The position numbers and the translations under genes are program-made. From Tychonema sp. LEGE 06208 (GTDB lineage Bacteria > Cyanobacteriota > Cyanobacteriia > Cyanobacteriales > Microcoleaceae), in assembly GCF_015207505.1 (NCBI RefSeq), contig NZ_JADEWT010000005.1, forward strand, positions 1-64,000: a DNA stretch of 64,000 nt, read 5' to 3'. The notes under the pieces were generated by a model. It was not told the DNA's origin and made no database searches. It was given only the letters and a program-made list of their open reading frames with translations. Position 1 is the stretch's first letter; each line of letters opens with the position of its first letter. This document shows, piece after piece, positions 18,167-27,509 of this stretch.

Positions 18167-18697
18167 ATGTATACCGAAGAAAGAAGCACGAACAATGAAA
18201 CTATGGCTCTCGCGGCCGATACTACAGCTCAATCACATATTGCATTTGCTGAAACCACTAGAGTCAACAAACCCACTTTACAAATGGGTTCAACAGGTCA
18301 AGCTGTCAAGGAACTACAACAGCTTCTATATCATTGGGCATATTATTTCGGCCCGATTGACGGTATCTTCGGCGTGCAAGTTCAACAAGCAGTCAAAGCC
18401 TATCAACACCGCGTCTTCTTAAAGGAAGATGGGGTTGTCGCTTCCCTGACTTGGGAAGCACTATACTCTGGTGCACCTGTGAATATGCCCATCCTGATGA
18501 AAGGCAGTTCTGGTAATACTGTAAAAATTGTTCAGAATGTCCTCAAAATCAATGGATACTATTTCGGTTCCATTGACGGATTCTTCGGGACAATGACAGA
18601 TGTAGCAGTGCGACAATTGCAAATTAGCAAGGCTTTACCGCAAGATGGAATTGTCGGCTACAGAACTTGGCACGCCCTCAGCAAGTTACCGCACTAA
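18167..18697 (+). CDS. Protein with two peptidoglycan-binding (PG_binding_1) domains
   Basis: 176 residues: a variable N-terminus (1-35) and two tandem PG_binding_1 repeats. The first has MGSTGQAVKELQQLL, YFGPIDGIFG, then AVKAYQ, and ends WEALYSG. The second has KGSSGNTVKIVQNVL, YFGSIDGFFG, then AVRQLQ, and ends WHALSKLP. Such domains bind cell-wall peptidoglycan. No catalytic domain is attached and no clear Sec signal peptide is visible, so how it reaches the wall is unknown. AAGGAA lies before ATG 18167; a terminator follows. Confidence 0.9.
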   Translation: MYTEERSTNNETMALAADTTAQSHIAFAETTRVNKPTLQMGSTGQAVKELQQLLYHWAYYFGPIDGIFGVQVQQAVKAYQHRVFLKEDGVVASLTWEALYSGAPVNMPILMKGSSGNTVKIVQNVLKINGYYFGSIDGFFGTMTDVAVRQLQISKALPQDGIVGYRTWHALSKLPH

Positions 18698-18724
18698 TGA
18701 CTGGTTGGATTCACTTTATTTCTT

Positions 18725-18750
18725 AGTCCGCGCAGGCGGACTTCGTTTTT
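18725..18750 (+). terminator. Intrinsic terminator
   Basis: Stem AGTCCGC/GCGGACT (18725-18731, 18736-18742) with GCAG loop, then TCGTTTTT. It ends the peptidoglycan-binding gene. Confidence 0.85.
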
Positions 18751-18753
18751 GTA

Positions 18754-18780
18754 GGCGCGGTTTCAACCGCCGTCTTATCT
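18754..18780. repeat. GCGGTTTCAACCGC dispersed element
   Basis: GGCGCGGTTTCAACCGCCGT, a short near-palindrome followed by CTTATC. Relatives lie at 14821-14846, 24908-24930 and 46373-46392, all between genes. Confidence 0.8.
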
Positions 18781-18792
18781 TTTCCTAAGTCC

Positions 18793-21700
18793 CTAATTAT
18801 CCTTGATAGGAATGCTGTGCACCGGAAGGGCGATCGCAAATTCTGTTCCCCTTCCCGGCCACGAACAACATTCTAATGTTCCCCCGTGTTTTTTTCTGAC
18901 TATATCCTGGCAAATTGGCAGTCCAAATCCGGTCCCTTTACCTTCTACTTTGGTTGTAAAAAATGGCGTAAACAATTTTTCTTTGATGTTTTCTGGCATC
19001 CCAATTCCATTGTCAGCTATCCGAATCTTTACGGTAGGATCGATAAGTTTTTCGCCAAAGTTGGCAATAGAGGTCGAAATTGTAATCGTATTGGGGTTCC
19101 TCTCAATTTCTTTGTAGGTTTTACCAACATTAGATTCTTCCAGAGCATCGATCGCGTTGGCTAGCAAATTCATAAATACCTGATTTAGTTGTCCCGGATA
19201 GCATTCTATTTGAGGCAATTCCTCGTAATTTTTGATGATTTTAATGGCAGGGCGATCGCCAGATGCTTTCAACCGATGTGCTAAAATCATTAATGTGGTA
19301 TCAATTCCTTCATGAAGATTGGCCGGTTTTTTCTCAATCCCATCGCTACGCGAATAATTTCGCAAAGATTGCATGATGTCGCCAATACGATCCGTTCCCA
19401 ATCTCATCGAGTCAATCATCTTGGGCAAATCTTCTACTAAATATTCTAATTCAATCGCTTCTATTTCATCTAAAACTTGTGGGCCTGGCTCGGGAAAGTT
19501 GTCTTGATAAATTTGGAGTAAATTTATTAAATCGCTAACATATTCTTTAGCATGATGCAAATTGCCAGAAATAAAGCTGACGGGATTGTTCACTTCGTGG
19601 GCCACTCCAGCCACGAGTTGTCCGAGTTGCGAGATTTTTTCTGTTTGAATTAATTGTGCTTGAGCTTGTTGCAATTTAACGAGTGTTGCTTCTAAATCTT
19701 CAGCTTTTTGTCTCAATTGATCTTCCGATGTTTGCAGAGCTTTTTCGGCGCGCTTGCGATCGCTAATATCCCGATTAATTACCAAGCCGTGGGGTTTGCC
19801 GCCATACTCCAAAAAGTTTCCTTTTAGCTCAATATCGCACAGCGTACCGTCTTTTCTCCGTATGATAGCTTGACAGGTAAATTCTTCGCCTCGGCTGACA
19901 GTTTGTTGGAATTCGACGAATGAATTCACATACTCTGGAAGAATATAATCTGGCGGATTTAACTGCAAAAACTCTTGCTCAGAATAGCCAAATATTTGAC
20001 AGAATGCGGGGTTAACTGCAATGACTTTACCAGTCTCCAAATCTATCAGCGAAAGTCCGTCTACTACTGCCTCAAATATGCTGCGGTACTCCTGTTCTTT
20101 TTGGATAAGTTCGACTTGGGACTGTTGCAGGCTTTCGAGAGATTCAGCCAACTGGCGGGATTTGTGTTGTTCCTGGGCGTAGATACGGGCGTTTTCAATG
20201 GCGATCGCCGCTTGTGCCGTTAATAACTGCAACAGTTCCAGCCGATCGCGCGTAAATGCTCCTGTTGCCAGATTATTCTCTAAATACACAATGCCAATCA
20301 ACTTACTTTGATACAAAATCGGCGCGCATAAAATCGATTTTGGTTGGCAATTTTGAATGTAACTATCCGCTGGGTAAATTGTTTCTTGACTTGCATCGCT
20401 CAATACCAGTGGTTGCTGAGTGATCCCAACATACTTGACTAGAGAAATAGGAACATCTAAACTGTTTTCAAGCAGCATTGACTCCTGAAAGGTTGCTGAG
20501 TCATGCAGGTTAGTATCCGAGACTTCAACAAACAGTTGCCCGTCTCTTTCTAAAATAATACAGCCTTTCTGTGCGCCAGCATTTTCTAAGATGATTTGCA
20601 GCAGTTTTTTTAACAACTTTTCTAAAACAATTTCACTATAAATTGCCCCAGAGGATTTGATTACCGTTGCTAAATCCAAGAGATTAGCATGACTAGATGT
20701 ACTCGTAGTTACAGTTGCACCGATCCGCGACTCGACAGTTTCAGGAAATAAATTCCCATAGTATTGTTCGAGTTGGCGGACTTTCGCTGTTGCGCCCCAC
20801 TGGATGTAGCAAACTCTGGCATTGCTGAGATAATTTTTGACGAAAATCAGCCGATTTTGGGATAAATAAAATCGGGCAGCTAATTCATTAATCAGCGCTG
20901 CATCTTGAATGAAGCCGTTTTCTATTGCGAGGGCGATCGCACTATCGTAGCATTCTGCCGCCTCATACTTTTGTCCGGACAACCGCCCCGCTTCCGCCCG
21001 GATGGCTAAATATTTGTGCTGGTAATTTGCAGGGCAGTTTTTCGCAAACTCTCGAAGTTCTTCCAGGCAAATGTTAAGCTGTTCTAGGTATAGTTGGCGA
21101 TCGCCCTCGCTGGCATTTGTACAAGCAGCAGCAAGGGCTATAGCCCGGTGGAAGCAAAAAACCGGACTCAGAAAAACGCCCGCAGCACCTGCCAAAAATT
21201 TAACACCCATATTGGCATATTCTAATGCTCGATCGACCTCGCCAAACCAATTCGCCACGGTTAGTCTGTAGAGATAAACCATAAAAGAAGTCATCAAATC
21301 TGCAGAGGCTTCAGCAAATTCTAATAGCGACTGTTCGTCGATGAAAGTTGGGGGATTTTCTACACTCTCGGCAGCACGAGTAAGCCGAGCAATTGCCGAT
21401 TTATTGAGCATAAAAAATGCTAGCATATTGCGGTCAATTTTTTGCAAAATCGGTAAAAATTCCTCAATAACTGCGGTGGTTTTTTGCAGCGATTCATTGC
21501 CGTAAAAGCTGAACCAAAGACAATTAATCGCAGCATATCCCGACCACTGATAAGCACCTGTCTCTAAACCGCTATTAAAAGCTTTGAGGACAAAAACCTT
21601 GGACTCATCAATATGTTTGATGTAGTGCAAACAAGCCCCCCACAGCAAGAAAATATAAGCACTTAACTCTTTAGTATCCCAGCGTTCGTAGAGAGTTAAA

Positions 21701-24684
21701 CCCAGTTCTCCTGCTGCCAAACCAGCCTCAATTTCGCCATATTTAACAATCAAAGTAAAGGCATACACAATGTAGCCAAAGGCGGAAATCCGGCAATTTC
21801 CGTGTTCGATTGTCGCCTGCACCAACTCGATCGCGCACAAAAATTGAGCGTTGGGACTGGTAAAGTAAGCAATGGGGTAAAGTTCTTTCAAAATCCGGTG
21901 GGCGGCGAGTTGCAGGGGATCGGTGAGTGTTGGTAAATCGGCTAAATTGGCGATCGAACCCCCAATCATCTCCTTTGTCTTTGCCAACTCCCGCAGCAAA
22001 TACCCATCATCCGGGTCAGCTTCAAACTCAATTCCCAACAATTGTAGCGTTTCGATACCTAACTGATAAGCCGCAGGCAAATCATTTTTCATCCGCAGAC
22101 AAGTCATTTTCAACTCATTAATCCGACACCGTTCTAACAATGTCTGAGTATGAGGCAAAATAAAGTCTAGAATTGCCAAAGCTTCGTCATTTTTCCCATT
22201 CAAATATTCAGCTTCGCCCAATTCAAAATACAGCGCCAAAGTTAACACATAATTATCTTCCCAGCTTTGGGCCGGCAAACAGTTGCAGCCCGACTGGAAA
22301 AAACTCAGCGCCGTTTCAAACGCAGAAGCAGCTTTCGCAGTTTTGCCAGCCTGCAAATTTAACTCAGCTAATTCATACTTTTCGTTTAACTCGCAAATCA
22401 ACCCGCCAGCAAAATTCAAATGATTGACAATATCAAAAATTCGTTCTTCCCGTTGGGCTGCGGTACTTCTGTGCAGTAACAAACGCCCGATCGCCAAATG
22501 AACAGGTTCTTTCTGTACGTCAGGAATCATAGCATAAGCAGCTTGTTGAACGCGATCGTGCATAAATTTGTAGCACACATCTCCGGCCGTTTCCCCCAAC
22601 TTATTCAACTCTTCCGGCTCAAATACTTGCGGAATTCGATAGCTATTACCTACAGGTAAAATCAAGCCCATCTGCAACGCTTCCCACAAATCCTGCGCTG
22701 TTTGAGTCCAAATTTGTCCGCTAGCAACCGACAGCACATCCAAAGTAAACTGATTATCTATACAAGCAGCCAATTGCAAAATTCGCTGGGTTGCAGTTGA
22801 CAAAGTTTGAATTTTGTTTACCATCAAATCAACAATGTTTTCCGAAATATCCTGCCCTTCAATATATTTAATGTCCCACTGCCACTGGGCAGCCTGCGGG
22901 TCAAATCTCAACCAGCCTTTTTGATACAAATATTTCACCAATTGTTTGAAGAAAAATGGATTTCCGTCAGTTTTTTGCACGAGGAAATTCGCCAGCGGAC
23001 TCGCTGTTTCAGCAGCACATCTCAAAGTTTCAGCAATTAGTTGAATGGCGCTGTCAATTGTTAGCGGTTCTAAAGTAATAGCTGTTATCGGAATGCCAGC
23101 GGCTCGAATTGCCTCATTTGCTAGCATAAATGGATGCGTCGGGCTGACTTCGTTATCCCGATAAGCCACAATTACTAGCAAGTAAGGGATTTTTTCGAGG
23201 CCATTTTGTTGATATAAATTGACTGTTGCAGCATCTATCCACTGGCCGTCGTCGAGAAACATTACTAAGGGATGTTCGGCGGTAGCAATTGCTTGAAGTA
23301 ACTGCTGCATCACTCGGTTGAAGCGGTTTTGAGATTCGATCGCCCCGAGTTGTGGTACGTCTGGTTGCGGGCCTAAAATTAACTTTAATTCGGGGATGGC
23401 TTCGATCGCAATTCGAGCATTCGCATCCAAAACTTGCAGCAGTTTTTCTCGCCACAATTTAATCTTTGCTTGGCTTTCAGTCAAAATCTGCTGCACCAAA
23501 TTCCGCAGGGCTTGATTGAAACAAGCATAGGGAACATTGCGCTTGAATTGGTCAAATTTGCCCGAAACCAAGTATCCGCGCTGCCTGGTTAAATTACGCA
23601 GAATTTCGTGAACTAATGCTGATTTGCCAATCCCGGAATAGCCACCTACCAAGACAATTTCACCGCTGCCTTTGCTGGCGCGATCGAAGGCTTGCAATAA
23701 TTGTGCTATTTGTTTTTCTCGCCCGTAAAGTTTTTGCGGAATTAACAACTGACTCATGGCATCTAGTTGTCCGGGAATAAAATTAGAAATTTTCCCTGAC
23801 TCCTCGACTTGATTTTGGCAGCGTTCTAAATCTGCTAACAATCCGGTTGCTGTTTGATACCTGTCTTCGGCATTTTTTGCCATCAGTTTTTCCGCAATTT
23901 GGGTCAAAACTGGGGGAATTTGCGGATTTAATTGTTGAAGGGGAATTGGTTGTTTGGCAATGTGACAGTGGACTAATTCCAGCGGATCTTTGCTGTCAAA
24001 TGGCAATTTTCCTGTCAGCAATTCGTAAAAGGTGACACCTAGAGAGTAGAAGTCGCTGCGGTAGTCTACAGCGCGATTCATCCGCCCGGTTTGTTCCGGC
24101 GACATATAGGCGAGGGTTCCTTCTAGGCGATCGGGATTTTTTAAGTGCGGGGTTTCTTTATTTAACCGCGAAGCAATGCTGAAATCTGCAAGTTTTACTT
24201 GCATTGTTTCGGGGTTAATTATAATATTAGCTGGCTTGATGTCTTTATGAATAATTTGATTTTGATGCAGGAATACTAAAGCTTTTGCTAATTGGATGGT
24301 GATGTTTAAGAATTGGGCGATCGGCAATTGGTAAGGTGCCGTTGCTGCTGCGGTAACATTTGTGCTGCTGGCTGCATTCTGGGCCCTTGCTATCCACTGT
24401 TCGAGGGAGATACCTCCAAAATCTTCTAAGACTAATACCAAGCAATTCGGGTGAGTTTCTAGGCGATCGACTTTGACAGCGTGTTCGCAATCGAGATATG
24501 CGGCGATCTGATATTCGTGTTTTAAGCGAGTTATTTGTTCTAGGGTAGGATATTCTGTATTTAAAACTTTGAGGATGGCAGGCTGTCCGTTTGTCAGCGA
24601 CACCGCCCGGTAAATAACCGTGTTAGTTCCTTGATGGATGAGTTCTTGCAAGTCATAGTCAGAAATCCTTAAAGCTGGCAGCAT
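18793..24684 (-). CDS. Hybrid Ser/Thr protein kinase - AAA ATPase - GAF - PAS - histidine kinase
   Basis: A 1963-residue cytosolic sensor of the cyanobacterial HstK type. Order: Ser/Thr kinase (about 8-290; HKDIKPANIII catalytic loop), predicted ATPase with Walker A GGYSGIGKSAL near 345, long helical repeat region (about 700-1290), GAF (about 1330-1500), PAS (about 1525-1645, ending ISDRKRAEKAL), histidine kinase with H-box AGVAHEVNNPVSF near 1695, N-box NLLANAIDAL near 1838, G-boxes DNGIGMP and GTGFGLPIC. The kinase magnesium loop reads DFS rather than DFG, which I believe is usual in this family. No receiver domain or response regulator is adjacent, so output is unknown. No membrane segment is seen. 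Confidence 0.95.
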   Translation of the reverse strand: MLPALRISDYDLQELIHQGTNTVIYRAVSLTNGQPAILKVLNTEYPTLEQITRLKHEYQIAAYLDCEHAVKVDRLETHPNCLVLVLEDFGGISLEQWIARAQNAASSTNVTAAATAPYQLPIAQFLNITIQLAKALVFLHQNQIIHKDIKPANIIINPETMQVKLADFSIASRLNKETPHLKNPDRLEGTLAYMSPEQTGRMNRAVDYRSDFYSLGVTFYELLTGKLPFDSKDPLELVHCHIAKQPIPLQQLNPQIPPVLTQIAEKLMAKNAEDRYQTATGLLADLERCQNQVEESGKISNFIPGQLDAMSQLLIPQKLYGREKQIAQLLQAFDRASKGSGEIVLVGGYSGIGKSALVHEILRNLTRQRGYLVSGKFDQFKRNVPYACFNQALRNLVQQILTESQAKIKLWREKLLQVLDANARIAIEAIPELKLILGPQPDVPQLGAIESQNRFNRVMQQLLQAIATAEHPLVMFLDDGQWIDAATVNLYQQNGLEKIPYLLVIVAYRDNEVSPTHPFMLANEAIRAAGIPITAITLEPLTIDSAIQLIAETLRCAAETASPLANFLVQKTDGNPFFFKQLVKYLYQKGWLRFDPQAAQWQWDIKYIEGQDISENIVDLMVNKIQTLSTATQRILQLAACIDNQFTLDVLSVASGQIWTQTAQDLWEALQMGLILPVGNSYRIPQVFEPEELNKLGETAGDVCYKFMHDRVQQAAYAMIPDVQKEPVHLAIGRLLLHRSTAAQREERIFDIVNHLNFAGGLICELNEKYELAELNLQAGKTAKAASAFETALSFFQSGCNCLPAQSWEDNYVLTLALYFELGEAEYLNGKNDEALAILDFILPHTQTLLERCRINELKMTCLRMKNDLPAAYQLGIETLQLLGIEFEADPDDGYLLRELAKTKEMIGGSIANLADLPTLTDPLQLAAHRILKELYPIAYFTSPNAQFLCAIELVQATIEHGNCRISAFGYIVYAFTLIVKYGEIEAGLAAGELGLTLYERWDTKELSAYIFLLWGACLHYIKHIDESKVFVLKAFNSGLETGAYQWSGYAAINCLWFSFYGNESLQKTTAVIEEFLPILQKIDRNMLAFFMLNKSAIARLTRAAESVENPPTFIDEQSLLEFAEASADLMTSFMVYLYRLTVANWFGEVDRALEYANMGVKFLAGAAGVFLSPVFCFHRAIALAAACTNASEGDRQLYLEQLNICLEELREFAKNCPANYQHKYLAIRAEAGRLSGQKYEAAECYDSAIALAIENGFIQDAALINELAARFYLSQNRLIFVKNYLSNARVCYIQWGATAKVRQLEQYYGNLFPETVESRIGATVTTSTSSHANLLDLATVIKSSGAIYSEIVLEKLLKKLLQIILENAGAQKGCIILERDGQLFVEVSDTNLHDSATFQESMLLENSLDVPISLVKYVGITQQPLVLSDASQETIYPADSYIQNCQPKSILCAPILYQSKLIGIVYLENNLATGAFTRDRLELLQLLTAQAAIAIENARIYAQEQHKSRQLAESLESLQQSQVELIQKEQEYRSIFEAVVDGLSLIDLETGKVIAVNPAFCQIFGYSEQEFLQLNPPDYILPEYVNSFVEFQQTVSRGEEFTCQAIIRRKDGTLCDIELKGNFLEYGGKPHGLVINRDISDRKRAEKALQTSEDQLRQKAEDLEATLVKLQQAQAQLIQTEKISQLGQLVAGVAHEVNNPVSFISGNLHHAKEYVSDLINLLQIYQDNFPEPGPQVLDEIEAIELEYLVEDLPKMIDSMRLGTDRIGDIMQSLRNYSRSDGIEKKPANLHEGIDTTLMILAHRLKASGDRPAIKIIKNYEELPQIECYPGQLNQVFMNLLANAIDALEESNVGKTYKEIERNPNTITISTSIANFGEKLIDPTVKIRIADNGIGMPENIKEKLFTPFFTTKVEGKGTGFGLPICQDIVRKKHGGTLECCSWPGRGTEFAIALPVHSIPIKDN

Positions 24685-24907
24685 AATTTTTGATTCCTGT
24701 CAGTATATTGATTTCTAATTCTAGAGTGCACCATGCTGAATACAAAAAATAGAGAGAAATTACCGAGATAAAAAGATTAAAAGACTACCTATTTAAACCA
24801 GGTTTATACAAACAAAATCCTGCGATAGCGGGTTGAAAAAGAGTGGACGGTTGAAATTCCATTATTTTTGCGAACCTGCAGGCAAGTGCACGCAATTTTG
24901 ACTACTG

Positions 24908-24930
24908 GCGCGGTTTCAACCGCCGATGGT
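24908..24930. repeat. GCGGTTTCAACCGC dispersed element
   Basis: GGCGCGGTTTCAACCGCCGA lies just after the TerB-like gene stop. It belongs to the same family as 18754-18780. Confidence 0.75.
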
Positions 24931-24936
24931 TTCGAT

Positions 24937-25410
24937 CTAGCCTTTGATGAAATCTTCTAATTTCTGAGCCATCTTCTCTACAATTCCCTCGGAATTATCT
25001 GCCGCTGATGCTTCGGCTTCAATACGCTTCACCGCATCCTCTGGAAGATTCAGCAACTGCACTAATTTTTGATAAGCGGCAGCTTCTTCGGCGTTAATTT
25101 TTGGTTCGTCGGGAGTGCGAGAACTAGAAGCAATGACTTGATAGCCTAGTTGCAAAACTAATTCCTTTTCTGCTTGAGTTTCTAATTGGCAAATCAACTC
25201 GTCAAGGGGAATATTTTGCATGATATAATCCCGGAGTTCCTGTTGCATTGATTCTCGATCGGCATCCGTAGCAAACAAACTGCAAAAGCGATCGAGCATT
25301 AAATTAACTTCTGCTGTGGCGAGTTCGCCGTCAGCCCAGGCCATTGAAGCAACTATTCTCAGCAGGTTCATTTGGCGGGGCGTAATTGATGGAGGTTGTG
25401 GGGTTTGCAT
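24937..25410 (-). CDS. TerB-like (tellurite resistance B fold) protein
   Basis: 157 residues, all helical. The N-terminal block (PRQMNLLRIVASMAWADGELATAEVNLM) has the WADGE...E pattern of TerB domains, in which acidic residues bind metal. Two further helical segments follow, with a C-terminal amphipathic helix (EGIVEKMAQKLEDFIKG). The fold is linked to membrane-stress and metal responses in other bacteria, but no other ter genes lie here, so only the fold is assigned. It lies in the same direction as the kinase and M61 genes, separated by repeat DNA. Confidence 0.8.
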   Translation of the reverse strand: MQTPQPPSITPRQMNLLRIVASMAWADGELATAEVNLMLDRFCSLFATDADRESMQQELRDYIMQNIPLDELICQLETQAEKELVLQLGYQVIASSSRTPDEPKINAEEAAAYQKLVQLLNLPEDAVKRIEAEASAADNSEGIVEKMAQKLEDFIKG

Positions 25411-25420
25411 AATTTAAATT

Positions 25421-25554
25421 GGTAATTTGTTATTAGTTAGTTGTTAGTTGTTAGTTGTTATTTTTTATTTGTTATTTGTTATTAGCTAATGGCAACAACT
25501 GCCAACTGCCAACTGCTAACTGCCAACTGCCAAATAACAACTGACTACTAACCA
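25421..25554. repeat. TTAGTTG and AACTGCC heptamer arrays
   Basis: TTAGTTG/TTATTTG units (25421-25485) followed by AACTGCC units (25497-25535) between the M61 stop and the TerB-like start. Both have 7-bp period. Confidence 0.85.
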
Positions 25555-25559
25555 TGATG

Positions 25560-27509
25560 TCACAATTTTGATAGAGGAACTCCCAGCCATCCAGTAAAGT
25601 TTTGTTGCTGAATCGCGCTGGGTCGATCGACCGGTACGATCGAATAACGACTCGGACACCCCTCGGCGAGAGTAACAGAACAAGTCCGCAATTCGTCTTG
25701 GTGAAACACTGTCACCTCTAACGTGTCACCAGGCTGGTAATCTTTCAGCCTTTCGCCCGCTTGTTCTGCGTTGGCTACCCGAAAACCCGCGATCGCCAGC
25801 AACTCGTCTCCAGCATCAATTCCGGCCAACTGCGCCGGAGATTCTGCTTCGACAAATTTAATCATTTCCCGCCCGTTTTCGGTTCCCAAAATCCAACCGA
25901 TGCGAGGCATTTGGTTAGTTTCACCTACCGAAATTTGCAGCCCGAACGGTTCGAGATATTCGTTGTAAGGCAGCTCTTCTGTGCCGTCTACATACCGCGC
26001 AAAAAAGTCGCTCAAATCCCGATCGGCGACGGACTCGATCGCCCTTTGCAACTGTTCGGGAGTAAAGCCGATTTCTGTCGGTCGCGCATCAGAATTTAAC
26101 CGTCCGTTTGATGTTATCTGCCCCGGCTTTGCCTCTGTTGGCGGCTTCAGGTCAAAATCTTCATTTTCAGCAGAACCACCCTTACCAAACTGCTGCCACA
26201 TCAAACGCATCACATCATCGAGCGATCGGGCGTTACCGTGCTTGGCTCGAATCAACAAATCGAGCAAAAACGAAACAAGTTCCCCTTTCAAATAATAGGA
26301 AATCTGCGAATTGTCGCTGTTAGCATCTCTGCGATAAAGTTTAATCCAAGCATCCCAGCTCGATTCGCTTGCCGGCTGCACCTTCCGCCCCGGAGTCGTC
26401 TCCAAGCGAGTAATTTCCTTCGATAAATTTTGGAAAAAACCTTTCACATTGTAGAGACCAGAACGAAAAGGAATCACCAAATCGTAATAACTGGTCGTGC
26501 CTTCAGAAAACCATAAAGAAGGAGTATAATTTTCTTGTTCATAGTCAAATACTTCGAGAGCTTTCGGTCTAATTCGCTTGACATTCCAGAGGTGAAAAAA
26601 CTCGTGAGCCACCAATTGAATAAAGCGTTCGTACTTTTCCTTAGCCCGAAAACCAAAACGCGGATAGTTGAGAGTGCAGCTTTCCTTGTGTTCCAAGCCG
26701 CCAAAACCGGAGCCGGACAAATGCAGCAAAAACACATACCGTTCGTAAGGCAAACCGCCAAACATTTCGGCCTCAACTTCAATGACTTTCTTGATATCTT
26801 TAATCGCCCGATCCGGTGCTAAATTGCCTTTCCCCCAAACCACTAGCTGGTGGGGTTTTCCCATTACTTCAAAATCGTACACTTCGTGACAGCCAATCTC
26901 AAAAGGACTGTCGGCCAGGGTATCAAAATCGGCAGCAGCAAAAGTCATATCCTGCCCGGAAACCGGAGGCAAAGTAGTCACTGTGCGCCATTGGGGCTGC
27001 GGCGGTACAGCGGTCACGATGTAGGAGTTGCGCTCAAAACCGGGCAAGAAAAAGCACAAAGCTGCTGGATTGAAATAACCGTGAGTCGAGTCTAAATGAT
27101 TGGTTCGCACTGTCAGTTCGTTGGCAAAAATCCGGTAGCAAACGGTGACATCTGACACTGAATTTGTCTCGATTTGCCAATGATTTTTGCTTTGCTTGCG
27201 CCAAGGTAAAGTTCGTGAAGCAGAGCTATCCCGCAGGGAATCGCCCGTTAGTGAAGACTCCGAAGAGGATCGCGCTCGAAAATCTTGCAGGTGGCGGGCG
27301 TACTCTCGAATCAAGTAAGAACCGGGAGTCCAGACAGGCATTTTCAAATCCAGCACCGGCTGCGACCAACCTTGCACGCGCAAAGTCACTTCAAACAGGT
27401 GGGATTCGGGATTGGGCATCGCCACCCAATATTGAATTGTCGGTGCTGTTCGCTGCGCGATCGACTTGCCGGCAGCGGAGGAGATATCCAAAGAAGTAAC
27501 ATCAGTCAT
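25560..27509 (-). CDS. M61-family metallopeptidase with PDZ domain
   Basis: 649 residues. The zinc motif is AHEFFHLWNVKRIRP near 300 with the downstream glutamate in WFSEGTTSYY, as in glycyl aminopeptidases. N-terminal beta domain (WTPGSYLIREYARHLQDF near 60-77) and a C-terminal PDZ domain (LGTENG, SPAQLAGIDAGDELLAI near 555-575) complete the family layout. No signal peptide is seen, so it appears cytosolic. Residues about 78-100 (RARSSSESS, LTGDSLRDS, SASRT) are foreign-looking and encoded by repeat DNA between the LQDF and LPWRK blocks, a surface loop. The start overlaps the stop of the Crp gene by 4 bases, so the two are one operon with the regulator first. Confidence 0.95.
   Translation of the reverse strand: MTDVTSLDISSAAGKSIAQRTAPTIQYWVAMPNPESHLFEVTLRVQGWSQPVLDLKMPVWTPGSYLIREYARHLQDFRARSSSESSLTGDSLRDSSASRTLPWRKQSKNHWQIETNSVSDVTVCYRIFANELTVRTNHLDSTHGYFNPAALCFFLPGFERNSYIVTAVPPQPQWRTVTTLPPVSGQDMTFAAADFDTLADSPFEIGCHEVYDFEVMGKPHQLVVWGKGNLAPDRAIKDIKKVIEVEAEMFGGLPYERYVFLLHLSGSGFGGLEHKESCTLNYPRFGFRAKEKYERFIQLVAHEFFHLWNVKRIRPKALEVFDYEQENYTPSLWFSEGTTSYYDLVIPFRSGLYNVKGFFQNLSKEITRLETTPGRKVQPASESSWDAWIKLYRRDANSDNSQISYYLKGELVSFLLDLLIRAKHGNARSLDDVMRLMWQQFGKGGSAENEDFDLKPPTEAKPGQITSNGRLNSDARPTEIGFTPEQLQRAIESVADRDLSDFFARYVDGTEELPYNEYLEPFGLQISVGETNQMPRIGWILGTENGREMIKFVEAESPAQLAGIDAGDELLAIAGFRVANAEQAGERLKDYQPGDTLEVTVFHQDELRTCSVTLAEGCPSRYSIVPVDRPSAIQQQNFTGWLGVPLSKL
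27205..27275 (-). repeat. Two adjacent in-frame repeat units within M61 gene
   Basis: On the plus strand: GAAGCAGAGCTATCCCGCAG and onward (to about 27245), then CGTTAGTGAAGACTCC with CGAAGAGGATCGC (about 27247-27274). Both units recur in nnrD. Part of unit 1 also occurs between genes at 32303-32323. Confidence 0.8.
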
